64,000 nt of DNA from JAJPKK01 sp963702755 (GTDB lineage Bacteria; Pseudomonadota; Alphaproteobacteria; Rhizobiales; Xanthobacteraceae). Positions within the stretch are counted from its first letter, which is position 1. Each line of letters begins with the position of its first letter. The stretch spans positions 992,001 to 1,056,000 of the forward strand of contig CAVPDZ010000009.1 of NCBI GenBank assembly GCA_963702755.1, read 5' to 3'. The notes under the pieces are model-generated. The model searched no databases. It was not told the DNA's origin and worked only from the letters and a program-made list of their open reading frames with translations. This document shows positions 26,995 to 35,566 of the stretch, piece after piece. A program made the position numbers and the translations under genes.

Positions 26995-28827
26995 TTAACC
27001 CGACTTGCGGTGCGAGATCGCGCCGGCGTCGCGGGCGCCATAGCCCGGCTCGATCCGCACGTCGACCACCGCGACTTCGCCGTTGTCCACGGCCGCAATC
27101 GCCTCGGCGAACGTCGCGGCGAGATTCTCGGTCCGGGTAATCGGGCCGAAGCCGCGCGCGCCCTGGGCGCGGGCGAGGCCGGCCATGTCGATCTCCGGGT
27201 CGAGCATCTTCTGGCCGATCCACTTGTTGTCGACCGGCCGGTTGCGCAAAATCGCCATCCGCTCCTGATGCACCTCGTCGTTATAGAACGAGCGATTGTT
27301 GGCCACGATGATGAGAAGGGGAATGCGGTAGTGCACCGCAGTCCAGAGCGATGTCGCGCTCATCAGGAAGTCGCCGTCGCCGCAGATGCCGATCGGCAGG
27401 CGACCCGAGCCCCTGAGCGCGAGCGCTGCGCCGACCGAAATGCCGGGGCCGCCGCCGACGCCGCCGCCGCCGTCCGAGCCCAGAAAGTCGAGCGGGTGAC
27501 GGAAATGCCAGAACGAGCCCTGCCACGACAGCGGCAGATGCGTGAGCGTCACGTCGCGGCTGCCGACCGTGCCGCGCAATGCGTGGGCGAGGTCTTCGAT
27601 GCCGATGGTGTCCTTCGCGCCGCCCTTGGGCTCGTGCAGCGGGCGCGCCGCGCCTTTCGGCTTGGACGACGCCGGGCCGACGGCAGCGGCAAGCGCGATC
27701 GCGACAGTGTCGGGATCGGCGGCGATGAAAAGGTCGACCGGCGGCAGGCCCTGGTAGTCCATGCTCCAGCCGTTGTGCAGTTGATGGTCGAGCGAGACCT
27801 GGATGACTTTGCCCTTGGGCGGCGCGCCGACCGACTTCAACGTGCCGGCGAGATCGACCCAGTCGAAGCTCAGGATCACGTCGGCCTCGCGCAGCAGCGG
27901 CGTCAGTTCGTCCTTGGTGAACGGCTGAGGCGCGTCGACGTGCAGCGGATGGTCAGTCGGGAATGCGGCGCCGGTCTTAGGCGTCGTGCAGACGTGCGCG
28001 CCGATCGCCTCGGCAAGCGCGACGCGGCTCTTCCAGGCCTCGACGCTGCGCGAGACGCGGCCGGCAAGGATCACCGGGTGCTTCGCCTTCTTGAGCCAGG
28101 CGGCGGCCTCGTTGATCAGGTCGGCGGGAGCCCCCGCGGCAACCGGCGGCATGAAGCGAGCCGCTTCGATCGGCGCCAGCGGCTTGTCGAGCACCGACTC
28201 CTGCATGTCCGCATCGAGGTTGATGTAGACCGGGCCGCGCGGAGCGGTGTTCGTCAGCCACGCGCCGCGCAGCAGCGCTTCGCGCGCTGCCGCGGGCGAG
28301 GCGGGCTGGTCGTCCCACTTGGTGTAGTTGCGGACGATCGCGCCCTGGTCGGCCGCCGTGTGAATCCAGTCGATCCACGGCCGGCGCTTGGCGGCATCGA
28401 CCGGGCCGGTGGCGCCCAGCACGACGATCGGCATGCGGTCGCACCAGGCGTTGAAGATCGCCATGGTGGCGTGGAACAGGCCGACATTGGAGTGCACCGC
28501 CGCCGCCATCGCCTTGTCGGTCACCTTGGCATAGCCGTGGGCGATGGCGACTGCTGCCTCCTCGTGCAGGCACAGCAGCATCTGCGGAGCCGCGTTGCCG
28601 ATGTGATTGACGAGGCTGTCGTGAAGGCCGCGGTAGCTCGCGCCGGGGTTGAGTGCGATGTAGGGAATGTCGAGGTCGCGCAGCGTTTCGGCGACGACGT
28701 CGCTGCCGAAGCCCGCGACATTGGTGCCCGACGGTATCGGCCGCTCGATGGTCGAGATTTCGGCCTTGGCGCCGGACTTCTGTCGCGTCGCAGCCGCGGG
28801 CCGTGCGATACCTTCGCTTGTGGACAT
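26995..28827 (-). CDS. Thiamine diphosphate-dependent enzyme (acetolactate synthase/benzoylformate decarboxylase-like)
   Basis: A 610-residue ThDP enzyme. The N-terminal Pyr domain has the catalytic glutamate in LCLHEEAAVAIAHGYA, the central domain carries AGRVSRSVEAW, and the C-terminal PP domain has the metal/ThDP motif GICGDGDFLMSATSLW...NNRSFYND. A glycine-rich loop (DGGGGVGGGPGISVG) precedes it. It belongs to the broad acetolactate synthase-like group without a clear specificity; 2-oxo acid decarboxylases of aromatic degradation are possible. It lies upstream of the ABC importer operon on the same strand, separated by a palindromic element, so it may act on the imported compound. Confidence 0.82.
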   Translation of the reverse strand: MSTSEGIARPAAATRQKSGAKAEISTIERPIPSGTNVAGFGSDVVAETLRDLDIPYIALNPGASYRGLHDSLVNHIGNAAPQMLLCLHEEAAVAIAHGYAKVTDKAMAAAVHSNVGLFHATMAIFNAWCDRMPIVVLGATGPVDAAKRRPWIDWIHTAADQGAIVRNYTKWDDQPASPAAAREALLRGAWLTNTAPRGPVYINLDADMQESVLDKPLAPIEAARFMPPVAAGAPADLINEAAAWLKKAKHPVILAGRVSRSVEAWKSRVALAEAIGAHVCTTPKTGAAFPTDHPLHVDAPQPFTKDELTPLLREADVILSFDWVDLAGTLKSVGAPPKGKVIQVSLDHQLHNGWSMDYQGLPPVDLFIAADPDTVAIALAAAVGPASSKPKGAARPLHEPKGGAKDTIGIEDLAHALRGTVGSRDVTLTHLPLSWQGSFWHFRHPLDFLGSDGGGGVGGGPGISVGAALALRGSGRLPIGICGDGDFLMSATSLWTAVHYRIPLLIIVANNRSFYNDEVHQERMAILRNRPVDNKWIGQKMLDPEIDMAGLARAQGARGFGPITRTENLAATFAEAIAAVDNGEVAVVDVRIEPGYGARDAGAISHRKSG

Positions 28828-29235
28828 TTGCGCTAAACCTTCTGATCAGGATCGTGACGATCCAAGCCGATCAGGAGCTTTGACGCAACCGGGCCAGGAC
28901 CTTGAGACCGGCATAGCCGTCGGCGGGCGAAATGCCAACTTTCTTCTGGTAGTCGCGAACCGCACGTTGGGGTGTCGCGGCCGTTGCGGCCAGCCTCAGT
29001 GCTTTACTGACGCGACGCGCGCCGCGGAACCTAAACGGTTGTGCCCAAGCACGTGTACGTGTGGCGCAATGGCCGCAGTTGCCATCCATCGCGGTGGAGA
29101 ACCGCGCTTCGGCATTGATTGACCGGATAATGCGGTCGATAACGTGGCAGTGCGGCAGAGAGTGTCACATGGTTCTCGCTTGCGTACGTGTAGCTTGCGT
29201 TGGGGGCGTCCATGTTGCGCAGTCTGTGAATAGGA
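28828..29235. other. Intergenic region with a gene remnant
   Basis: About 400 bp between the ThDP enzyme and the Pro/Ala-rich protein. Its left third holds the transglycosylase remnant at 28871-28999; the rest shows no credible gene. The last 60 bp before 29236 should hold that gene's promoter. Confidence 0.5.
28871..28999 (-). pseudogene. Remnant of a lytic murein transglycosylase C terminus
   Basis: The minus-strand reading ends PQRAVRDYQKKVGISPADGY, then AGLKVLARLRQSS and a stop at 28871. This is the peptidoglycan-binding tail seen at the end of MltB-type lytic transglycosylases (pattern A-x-x-x-Y/F-Q...LPADGYA...LL-x-RL). Nothing upstream resembles the rest of that enzyme. It is therefore a truncated leftover or an independent small reading frame reusing the tail; a 72-residue frame beginning at 29089 includes it. 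Confidence 0.5.
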
Positions 29236-29817
29236 ATGGCAATGGCAGAGTTCGACGTTGCGGCTTTCGTGGCCAAAATGGATGGTATGGGTGTGAAGTT
29301 GACAGCGGTTCCTCTCGCTGACGGGAAAGTCCGGGTCAGCCGCTGGCGAATGATGCAGTCGGTCGAGCATGCGAAGCAGGCCGAGGATCTGTGGATGTCC
29401 CAGATCGGAACCAATCAGGCCCGTATCGACGTCCTCGCTAAACATCTGACCGCGCAAGTGCCGCCGGCCCCTCGTGGGGTGCCATCGCAGGTTGCGCCCG
29501 CGAAGGGCGCCTCTCAAGCTCCCGCGCCAAACGGTGCCGCTCAAGCTCCGCCTGTGAATGGCGCCGCTCAAGCGCCGCCTGCGAAGGGCGTTTCTCAAGC
29601 TTTGCCGGATCCCAAGACCATCCCTCAGACGCCGTCGACCATTAAGGGCGCGCCTCAGATTTTGCCGACCACCAAGGCAGCCGCACCCGAAGCTTCTCCG
29701 GCTTCCAAGGTTGGTCCCCGCGCCGTCTCGGATCTCGGTGCCGAACTGTTGCGGCGACCCAATGAAAAGCCGCCGGAGCGACCCAGCGCAAAGGCGCAAG
29801 AGGTGCGCAAAGCGTAA
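29236..29817 (+). CDS. Hypothetical protein with Pro/Ala-rich repeats
   Basis: A 193-residue protein. Residues 1-80 form a predicted helical soluble domain (AEFDVAAFVAKMDGMGVKL...RMMQSVEHAKQAEDLWMSQIG). Residues 80-150 are low-complexity repeats of roughly ten residues, for example NGAAQAPPVNGAAQAPPAKG. The C terminus is basic and Pro-rich. It has no signal peptide or cysteine. ATG at 29236 has an AATAGGA site; ATG at 29242 is an alternative. The repeat zone looks like a linker, so a C-terminal partner-binding role is conceivable, but no function is proposed. Confidence 0.62.
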   Translation: MAMAEFDVAAFVAKMDGMGVKLTAVPLADGKVRVSRWRMMQSVEHAKQAEDLWMSQIGTNQARIDVLAKHLTAQVPPAPRGVPSQVAPAKGASQAPAPNGAAQAPPVNGAAQAPPAKGVSQALPDPKTIPQTPSTIKGAPQILPTTKAAAPEASPASKVGPRAVSDLGAELLRRPNEKPPERPSAKAQEVRKA

Positions 29818-29866
29818 CGGCGCTGCGCCCCTTCACCGTTGGGACTTGGGAGTTGCGAAGCAGCCG

Positions 29867-30766
29867 TCACGCATAAAGCGCGTCACACTCGGCTGCAAAT
29901 CTCGCAACCCGGCCGATCGTGTCCGCTTCGGCGATCAGCGGCGCGTGCCCCTGGTCCGGCACTTCGTGCAGGTCCATGTCGGGGTGGCGGGTCTGCATCT
30001 CCTGCACCGTCTCCGTGCTCAGAAGATCAGAGTTCGCGCCGCGAAACACGAGAAGCGGCATCTGCCCCAGGGCCTCGAACTGGGCCCACATGGTCTTGAT
30101 CGGTCGATCGGGCGTGATCGAGTCAAGCGTGCGCGCGATTTCAGCGTCGTACTTGGCGATGTAGCGGCCGTTTTCTTCGCGCCACATGCGATGGGCGGCG
30201 GCGATCCAGTCGGCGGTTTCGAACTTCGGAAACTGTGCGCCCGATGTCCGCCGCAAGATGTCGGCGCCTTCTTCGTAATTGCGCGGCTCCGGCAATTTGC
30301 CGACATAGCCCTTGATCCGCATCATGCCCTTAGGCTCGATCACCGGACCGATGTCGTTGAGGATGGCGCCGGCGATCGCCGCCGGGCGAACCGTGGCCAG
30401 CTCCATTGTCACCATGCCGCCGCGCGACGTGCCGAGAAAGATGGCCGGGGCCGCCCCCATGGCGGTGATCACGGCAATGACGTCGGCGGTCTCGACGCGG
30501 ACGGCATAATTGCTGGTGTTGGGATCGTAGCTTGAGAGGCCGCGGCCGCGAAAATCGATGGCCAGCACCCGCCGCGGTGCTGCCGCGTCATCGGCCAGCG
30601 CGCTCGCCACTTCCTCAAAGTCCTCTGCATTACGCGAAAGGCCCGGAAGGCACAACACCGGCAGGCGGTCGCTGTTGCGCGGACCGTAGTCGCGCACATG
30701 CAGCCTCAGGCCGTCTGGGGCCGTGATGAACCTGCTTTCGAAACCGGGCATCGTCGTAGGCCTCAC
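29867..30766 (-). CDS. Alpha/beta hydrolase
   Basis: A 299-residue alpha/beta-fold hydrolase. The oxyanion strand is VLCLPGLSRNAEDF, the nucleophile elbow GTSRGGMVTME (Ser about 115), the acid lies in the later strand region, and the catalytic His is in PDQGHAPLIAE. DFRGRGLSSYDP is another family hallmark. No signal peptide, so cytoplasmic. The substrate (ester, lactone or C-C bond) cannot be deduced. It lies 18 bp downstream of slt on the same strand. Confidence 0.82.
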   Translation of the reverse strand: MRPTTMPGFESRFITAPDGLRLHVRDYGPRNSDRLPVLCLPGLSRNAEDFEEVASALADDAAAPRRVLAIDFRGRGLSSYDPNTSNYAVRVETADVIAVITAMGAAPAIFLGTSRGGMVTMELATVRPAAIAGAILNDIGPVIEPKGMMRIKGYVGKLPEPRNYEEGADILRRTSGAQFPKFETADWIAAAHRMWREENGRYIAKYDAEIARTLDSITPDRPIKTMWAQFEALGQMPLLVFRGANSDLLSTETVQEMQTRHPDMDLHEVPDQGHAPLIAEADTIGRVARFAAECDALYA

Positions 30767-30784
30767 CCGGCTGTTGCAGCCGGC

Positions 30785-33004
30785 TTAATTGCTGCCGGCG
30801 CCGCGCCGGAGGTCCGCCTCGATCAGCAGCTGCGGGCTGCCGCCGAAACGCACGCGATAGACCTGGATGTTTTCCAGGATGCGCTGAACATAATTACGGG
30901 TCTCGGAGAACGGAATACGCTCCACCCAATCGACCGGATCGACATTGGGATCGCGCGGGTCACCGAACCGTTCGATCCATTCCTTGACCCGGCCGCGGCC
31001 GGCATTGTAGCCGGCGAACGCGAGGATATAGGAGCCGCGATAGCCCTCGATGACGTCGCCGAGCTCGGCCGCACCAAGCTGCATGTTGTAGACTTGGTCA
31101 TTGATCAGGCGCCGCTCGTCATAGCTGACGTTGAACTTGCGTGCCATTTCCCGACCCGCGGACGGCGTGACCTGCATCAGGCCGATCGCATTCGCGGACG
31201 ACCGATCGCGCGGATTGAAGGCGCTCTCCTGCCGCGCGATCGCGTAGACGATTTCGCGTCCCACTTCCGGGCCGATCGCCGAATAGCGCGGCAGACCGAA
31301 TGTGGGGAAGGCATAGTGGTCGAACGGATAGCCGCGACCGAGCGCCTCCTTGCCGAGCAGAAGCAGAGCGCGGGCATCCTGGTTACGCGAGATGACCTCG
31401 GCAACGCCCGCCATCGCGGCCATGTCCTGGCCATGGTCGCCAAGATCCGCAGCGATCGACACGACGAGGTCGCGCTCGTTGGCGGCGTAGAGGATTTCGA
31501 CGGCGCGCGCGACCTCGCTGCGCGTCGAGGCATGCCGGTCCGGCGGCGGGGAGACCACGATTTCGGGCAGGCCGAGGCGGGCGCGGGCAAGCTGCCCGTA
31601 GTAAGCCGTGTTGTAGCGCGCGGCCTCCTGGTAGAAGCCGTGGGCCTCGTGGGACCGGTTCATCGCCTCGGCGGCGCGGCCGCGCCAGTAGTTGGCGCGG
31701 GCGAGCGAGATCGGATTGTTGGTGGTCTGCGCGATGCGCGTGAAGTGCTGGGCCGCGACCGAAGGATTGTTGAGGAAGCGCAGCGCGATCCAGCCGGCGG
31801 TGAACTGGCTTTCGACCCGATAGTTTTCCTTGAACGGCGTCGCGGCGTCGCGGGCGATTTGGTAGGCGGCGTTGGGCTGGTTGAGATCGAGGAGCTTGCG
31901 CGCCAACAGGCGCCGCTCGACCCACCACTCATCGGTATCTTGCACCGCGGCGGCGTCCTTCGGCGCCGCCATCATCAGTTCGGTGGCTTCGGCAATCTTA
32001 TCGGCGTGGCGCAACACATGGATGCGCGCAAAAATAATGCAGGGATCGCGTTGCACGCTTGCCGGCAGCGCGTCGAGCAGTGACTTCGCGTTGCTGGATT
32101 TCTCGTTGGCGGCAATCCATGCCTTGGCGATCGCGGGCTCGCCGCCGCCAAGCCGATGGGCAGCACGCAGGCCGGACGCATTGTCGTGGGCGTAAAGCCG
32201 GCGCGCCATGCGCGCCTTCTCGTCCGCAGGCGTAATGAGGCCGCCGAAGGTCTGGAGCGCCTGCTCCTCAAGCTCCGGCGACAACTGCTCGCTGATCCAC
32301 GGTCCGCGGATCAGCGCCTGTGCCGCGGCGTGATCGCCCGTCGCGAGAAGCGCGCGCGCAAGAGCGAATGCGCCTTTGATCGACGCGGGAGAGTTTCCGG
32401 AGAAGCCGCGGATGGTGGCGAGGTCCGCGCCCTCCTGCCACAGCATTCCCTCGGCGCGACGGCGGAACATCAGCGCATGCGGCCAATTCGGGTTGGCGGC
32501 GACGAAGGCGCGATAGCGGGCGAATGTCAGGTCGTTATTGTTGTCGCTGCGGAGAATCGCCCATTCGACGAGCTTGCGGGCGGTTGGGTCTTCGATGCGG
32601 CTCTGGATGTCGGTGGCGTCTTGCGAACGGCCGCGCCGGGCGAACTCAAGCGCCTGCTTGACGGTGGCAATGTCGCGTTCGGAGAAACCGCCGCTTGGCG
32701 CTGACGGCGCTTCCTCGCGCGGCAGCGGCACGGCAGAGGAGGGCAGCGACGCCGTATGGTATTCGGCAACGGCAGTCGCTGGCTTTGTCGTGGCCTGAGC
32801 GGTGGTTACGGGAACAGGTGCGACGGCGATCTGAGGTCGCGGGCGCGGCAGCGGTACATGCTTGAGATGCGGCGCCGCGGTTGCCGCAGCGGCGATGAGC
32901 GCGCCGGCCAAGCTGCCGGCTGCGATAGCTGAGTGTCGCCGTATCAATGATCCCCCCGTACCCACGGACAGCGCGCGCGGGCCGCAATTTGCCCCGAAGA
33001 ACAC
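30785..33004 (-). CDS. slt: Soluble lytic murein transglycosylase
   Basis: Exolytic transglycosylase cleaving the MurNAc-GlcNAc bond in periplasmic peptidoglycan. The 739-residue protein has a signal peptide (about residues 20-45), a Pro-rich stretch, a long helical superhelix domain (about 120-560, TPR-like), and a C-terminal SLT domain. The catalytic Glu lies in ARQESAFNPRDRSSANAIGL, followed by MQVTPSAG and FAGYNAGRGRVKEW. The start at 33004 is GTG; TTG at 32947 (MIRRHSAIAAG) would place the signal peptide closer to the start. It is divergent from dapA. Confidence 0.9.
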   Translation of the reverse strand: MFFGANCGPRALSVGTGGSLIRRHSAIAAGSLAGALIAAAATAAPHLKHVPLPRPRPQIAVAPVPVTTAQATTKPATAVAEYHTASLPSSAVPLPREEAPSAPSGGFSERDIATVKQALEFARRGRSQDATDIQSRIEDPTARKLVEWAILRSDNNNDLTFARYRAFVAANPNWPHALMFRRRAEGMLWQEGADLATIRGFSGNSPASIKGAFALARALLATGDHAAAQALIRGPWISEQLSPELEEQALQTFGGLITPADEKARMARRLYAHDNASGLRAAHRLGGGEPAIAKAWIAANEKSSNAKSLLDALPASVQRDPCIIFARIHVLRHADKIAEATELMMAAPKDAAAVQDTDEWWVERRLLARKLLDLNQPNAAYQIARDAATPFKENYRVESQFTAGWIALRFLNNPSVAAQHFTRIAQTTNNPISLARANYWRGRAAEAMNRSHEAHGFYQEAARYNTAYYGQLARARLGLPEIVVSPPPDRHASTRSEVARAVEILYAANERDLVVSIAADLGDHGQDMAAMAGVAEVISRNQDARALLLLGKEALGRGYPFDHYAFPTFGLPRYSAIGPEVGREIVYAIARQESAFNPRDRSSANAIGLMQVTPSAGREMARKFNVSYDERRLINDQVYNMQLGAAELGDVIEGYRGSYILAFAGYNAGRGRVKEWIERFGDPRDPNVDPVDWVERIPFSETRNYVQRILENIQVYRVRFGGSPQLLIEADLRRGAGSN

Positions 33005-33156
33005 CCTGTTTCGAACCCCTTAAGGAAACCCTAAGCGGTAAATCGTGGCAATGGTTCGGCAGATTGCACAATGCTTGATCGCGCGGGGCTTTAATCCAGT
33101 CATCGAAATCGTTATGAATGCACGGGGATGCCGGTTTCCCGCCTTGAGGAGCAATC

Positions 33157-34047
33157 ATGGGTGCGAGGACGAACTTTCGCGGATCATTCACTGCCCTGGT
33201 GACACCGTTCAAGGACGGGGCTGTGGATGAGAAAGCGTTCCGCGCCCTCGTCGCCTGGCAGATCAGCGAGGGTACCAACGGACTCGTGCCGGTCGGAACC
33301 ACCGGCGAAAGCCCGACCCTGTCCCACGACGAGCACAAGCATGTCGTGGAGTGGTGCATCGGCGAGGCGGGTGGCCGCGTCCCCGTGGTTGCCGGCGCCG
33401 GATCAAACTCGACGCGTGAGGCGGTCGAACTCGCAAAGCATGCGGAAGAGGCCGGCGCCGACGCCGTGCTGGTGGTGACGCCTTATTACAATAAGCCGAC
33501 CCAGGAAGGGCTCTTCCAGCACTTCAAGGCGATCAACGACGCCATCGGCATTCCGATCATCATCTACAATATCCCGGCGCGGTCGGTGATCGACATGTCC
33601 GTCGACACGATGAAGCGCTTGTTCGAACTCAAGAACATTGCCGGCGTCAAGGATGCGACCGCCAGCATGACGCGGGTCTCCCAGCAGCGCGAGACGCTCG
33701 GTCCCGACTTCAACCAGCTCTCCGGCGAGGACGTGACCGCCCTCGGGTTCATGGCGCATGGCGGCCATGGCTGCATTTCGGTGACCTCGAACGTCGCGCC
33801 TCGGCTGTGCGCCGAATTCCAGAGCGCGTGCCTGCGCGGCGATTTCGGTACCGCACTCAAGCTCCAGGACCAGCTCCTGCCGTTGCACCAGAACCTGTTC
33901 ATCGAGACCAATCCCGCCCCGGTGAAATATGCGCTCTCCGTCCTCGGCAGATGCGAAGAGACGGCGCGGCTGCCGATGGTGCCGCTGTCGGAGAAGTCGA
34001 AGACCGCGGTGCGCGCCGCGATGGTCCATGCCGGGCTGATCAATTAG
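33157..34047 (+). CDS. dapA: 4-hydroxy-tetrahydrodipicolinate synthase
   Basis: First enzyme of the lysine/diaminopimelate branch, condensing pyruvate with aspartate semialdehyde. The 296 residues form a TIM barrel with TTGESPTLS (substrate loop, about 46-54), the catalytic tyrosine in IIIYNIPARS (about 132-141) and the Schiff-base lysine in NIAGVKDAT (about 160-168). ATG at 33157 has a strong GAGGAG site. Adjacent to slt and smpB, as in Bradyrhizobium relatives. Confidence 0.95.
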   Translation: MGARTNFRGSFTALVTPFKDGAVDEKAFRALVAWQISEGTNGLVPVGTTGESPTLSHDEHKHVVEWCIGEAGGRVPVVAGAGSNSTREAVELAKHAEEAGADAVLVVTPYYNKPTQEGLFQHFKAINDAIGIPIIIYNIPARSVIDMSVDTMKRLFELKNIAGVKDATASMTRVSQQRETLGPDFNQLSGEDVTALGFMAHGGHGCISVTSNVAPRLCAEFQSACLRGDFGTALKLQDQLLPLHQNLFIETNPAPVKYALSVLGRCEETARLPMVPLSEKSKTAVRAAMVHAGLIN

Positions 34048-34051
34048 CCGA

Positions 34052-34105
34052 CGGGCAGCCCAGCGTTGCGCGCTCGCTTGCGCCCGTGAATTGGCGGGCT
34101 GCCCG
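34052..34105 (+). terminator. Possible stem-loop after dapA
   Basis: Perfect 10-bp arms CGGGCAGCCC (34052-34061) and GGGCTGCCCG (34096-34105) enclose a 34-base loop directly after the dapA stop. No T-run follows, so its terminator role is uncertain. Confidence 0.35.
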
Positions 34106-34216
34106 CGGTCGCATTGAAAAGCGGACGTTTGCAGGGCCGCGAGTACACTTTGTACGGGGAGCCCCTAAATTGGGGCTCGCGAAGCCGCCTACCGCCAACA
34201 AGACCGGGGGAACGCC

Positions 34217-34630
34217 ATGCTCGAAGATTTCAAGAAATTCGCCTTGCGCGGCAACGTCATCGACCTTGCGGTCGGCGTCATCATCGGTGCCGCGTTCGGA
34301 GGCATCGTGAATTCGCTGGTGGGCGACATCATCATGCCGACGATCGGTGCGATTACCGGCGGTCTCGACTTCTCCAACTATTTCGTGCCGCTGTCGTCCA
34401 AGGTCACGGCCGATAATCTCGCGGACGCCAAAAAGCAGGGCGCGGTGCTGGCATGGGGGAGTTTCCTCACGATCCTGATTAACTTCGCGATTATCGCCGT
34501 CGTCCTGTTCATGGTGATCAAGGGGATATCGAAGCTCTACAAGCAAGAGGCAGCAAAGCCGCCCGAAGCCGCCAAGCCCACGCCTGAAGTCGTCCTGCTC
34601 ACCGAGATCCGGGATCTTCTCAAGAAGTGA
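34217..34630 (+). CDS. mscL: Large-conductance mechanosensitive channel MscL
   Basis: A 137-residue pentameric inner-membrane channel that opens under membrane tension during osmotic downshock. The N-terminal amphipathic helix MLEDFKKFALRGNVIDLAVG leads into TM1 (VGVIIGAAFGGIVNSLV). A periplasmic loop and TM2 (FLTILINFAIIAVVLFMVI) follow, with a charged C-terminal helix KEAAKPPEAAKP-like and LLTEIRDLLKK. ATG at 34217 is preceded by a GGGGGA site. It is inserted between dapA and smpB, which often lie together in relatives. Confidence 0.94.
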   Translation: MLEDFKKFALRGNVIDLAVGVIIGAAFGGIVNSLVGDIIMPTIGAITGGLDFSNYFVPLSSKVTADNLADAKKQGAVLAWGSFLTILINFAIIAVVLFMVIKGISKLYKQEAAKPPEAAKPTPEVVLLTEIRDLLKK

Positions 34631-34637
34631 CGGGACC

Positions 34638-35112
34638 ATGGCGGAGAAGAAAGAGCCAGCGCACAAGATCGTCGCCGATAATCGCAAGGCGCGATTCAAC
34701 TATGAGATCGGAGAGGTCTTGGAGGCCGGCATTGCGCTCACCGGCACCGAGGTGAAGTCGCTGCGGACCGGCCGGGCGACCATCGCAGAAGTCCTATGCC
34801 GATGCCCGCGACGGCGAGATCTGGCTCATCAATTCGAACATCCCCGAGTACCTGCAGGCGAGCCGCTTCAATCATGCGCCGAAGCGGCCGCGCAAGTTGC
34901 TGCTCCACAAGCGTCAGATCACGAAGCTCGCCGCTGCGGTCGAGCGGGAGGGCATGACCATCGTGCCGCTGCGCTTGTTCTTCAACGAGAAGGGCCGGGC
35001 GAAGGTCGATATCGCGCTCGGCCGGGGCAAGAAGCTTCACGACAAGCGCGAGACCGAGAAGAAGCGGAGCTGGAATCGCGAAAAGGGCCGCCTGCTGCGG
35101 ATGAAGGGCTAG
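34638..35112 (+). CDS. smpB: SsrA-binding protein SmpB (frameshifted)
   Basis: SmpB delivers tmRNA to stalled ribosomes in trans-translation. ATG at 34638 gives MAEKKEPAHKIVADNRKARF and the OB-fold strand GIALTGTEVKSLRTGRA. One extra G near 34794 breaks the frame; then SYADARDGEIWLINSNIPEY, KRPRKLLLHKRQI and the C-terminal GKKLHDKRETEKKRSWNREK follow. About 158 residues in all, as expected. The basic C-terminal tail that enters the ribosome channel is complete. It starts 7 bp after mscL. Confidence 0.92.
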
Positions 35113-35178
35113 GCGGCGTCTCTACGCTCGCGTCAACCTCGCCTTTTCCACCGTGATTCATCACCGATGAGGGCACCG

Positions 35179-35562
35179 ATGTCGTTGCCGGTAAAGCTCG
35201 ACCACTGCGTGATCCATGTTTCCGACTGGGAACGCTCGAACGCGTTCTACCGCGATGTGGTCGGCGCCGAGGTGGTGCCGCGCGGCGCCTATTTCGCCTA
35301 CCGCTTCGGCGACACCCAGCTCAATCTTCATGGCCCCGGGATGATCGGACATCCGGTGGCCCGGCTGCCGGTGCAGCCCGGCAACAGCGACATCTGCTTC
35401 GAGTGGAAGGGGCCGATCGCCGACGCCATCGCCCATCTCGAGCGCCACAAGGTCCCAATCGAGCTCGGTCCGGTGGAGCGCAACGGCGCCAAGGGCAAGG
35501 GCACCAGCGTCTATTTCCGCGATCCCGACGGCTCGCTCCTGGAATTCATGTCCTACCAGTGA
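35179..35562 (+). CDS. VOC family (glyoxalase-like) protein
   Basis: A 127-residue vicinal-oxygen-chelate fold protein. The N-terminal unit is KLDHCVIHVSDWERSNAFYR with a metal-binding His, and the C-terminal unit ends GTSVYFRDPDGSLLEFMSYQ with the metal-binding Glu. The middle segment FRFGDTQLNLH-like supplies another His. Metal-dependent dioxygenase, isomerase or resistance roles are all possible. ATG at 35179 is preferred over 35167 because a GAGGG sequence precedes it. It overlaps nothing and ends just before the convergent glycosylase gene. Confidence 0.8.
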   Translation: MSLPVKLDHCVIHVSDWERSNAFYRDVVGAEVVPRGAYFAYRFGDTQLNLHGPGMIGHPVARLPVQPGNSDICFEWKGPIADAIAHLERHKVPIELGPVERNGAKGKGTSVYFRDPDGSLLEFMSYQ

Positions 35563-35566
35563 AGGG

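Noticed and set aside
27010..28836. A 608-residue plus-strand frame opposite the ThDP enzyme
   Set aside because: Arg/Asp/Gly-rich composition typical of an antisense shadow in high-GC DNA; the minus strand encodes a complete ThDP enzyme with all motifs.
34159..34178. A GAGCCCC...GGGGCTC hairpin upstream of mscL as a riboswitch or thermosensor
   Set aside because: Only a 7-bp stem, no conserved aptamer features; it is not distinguishable from a chance hairpin in GC-rich DNA.
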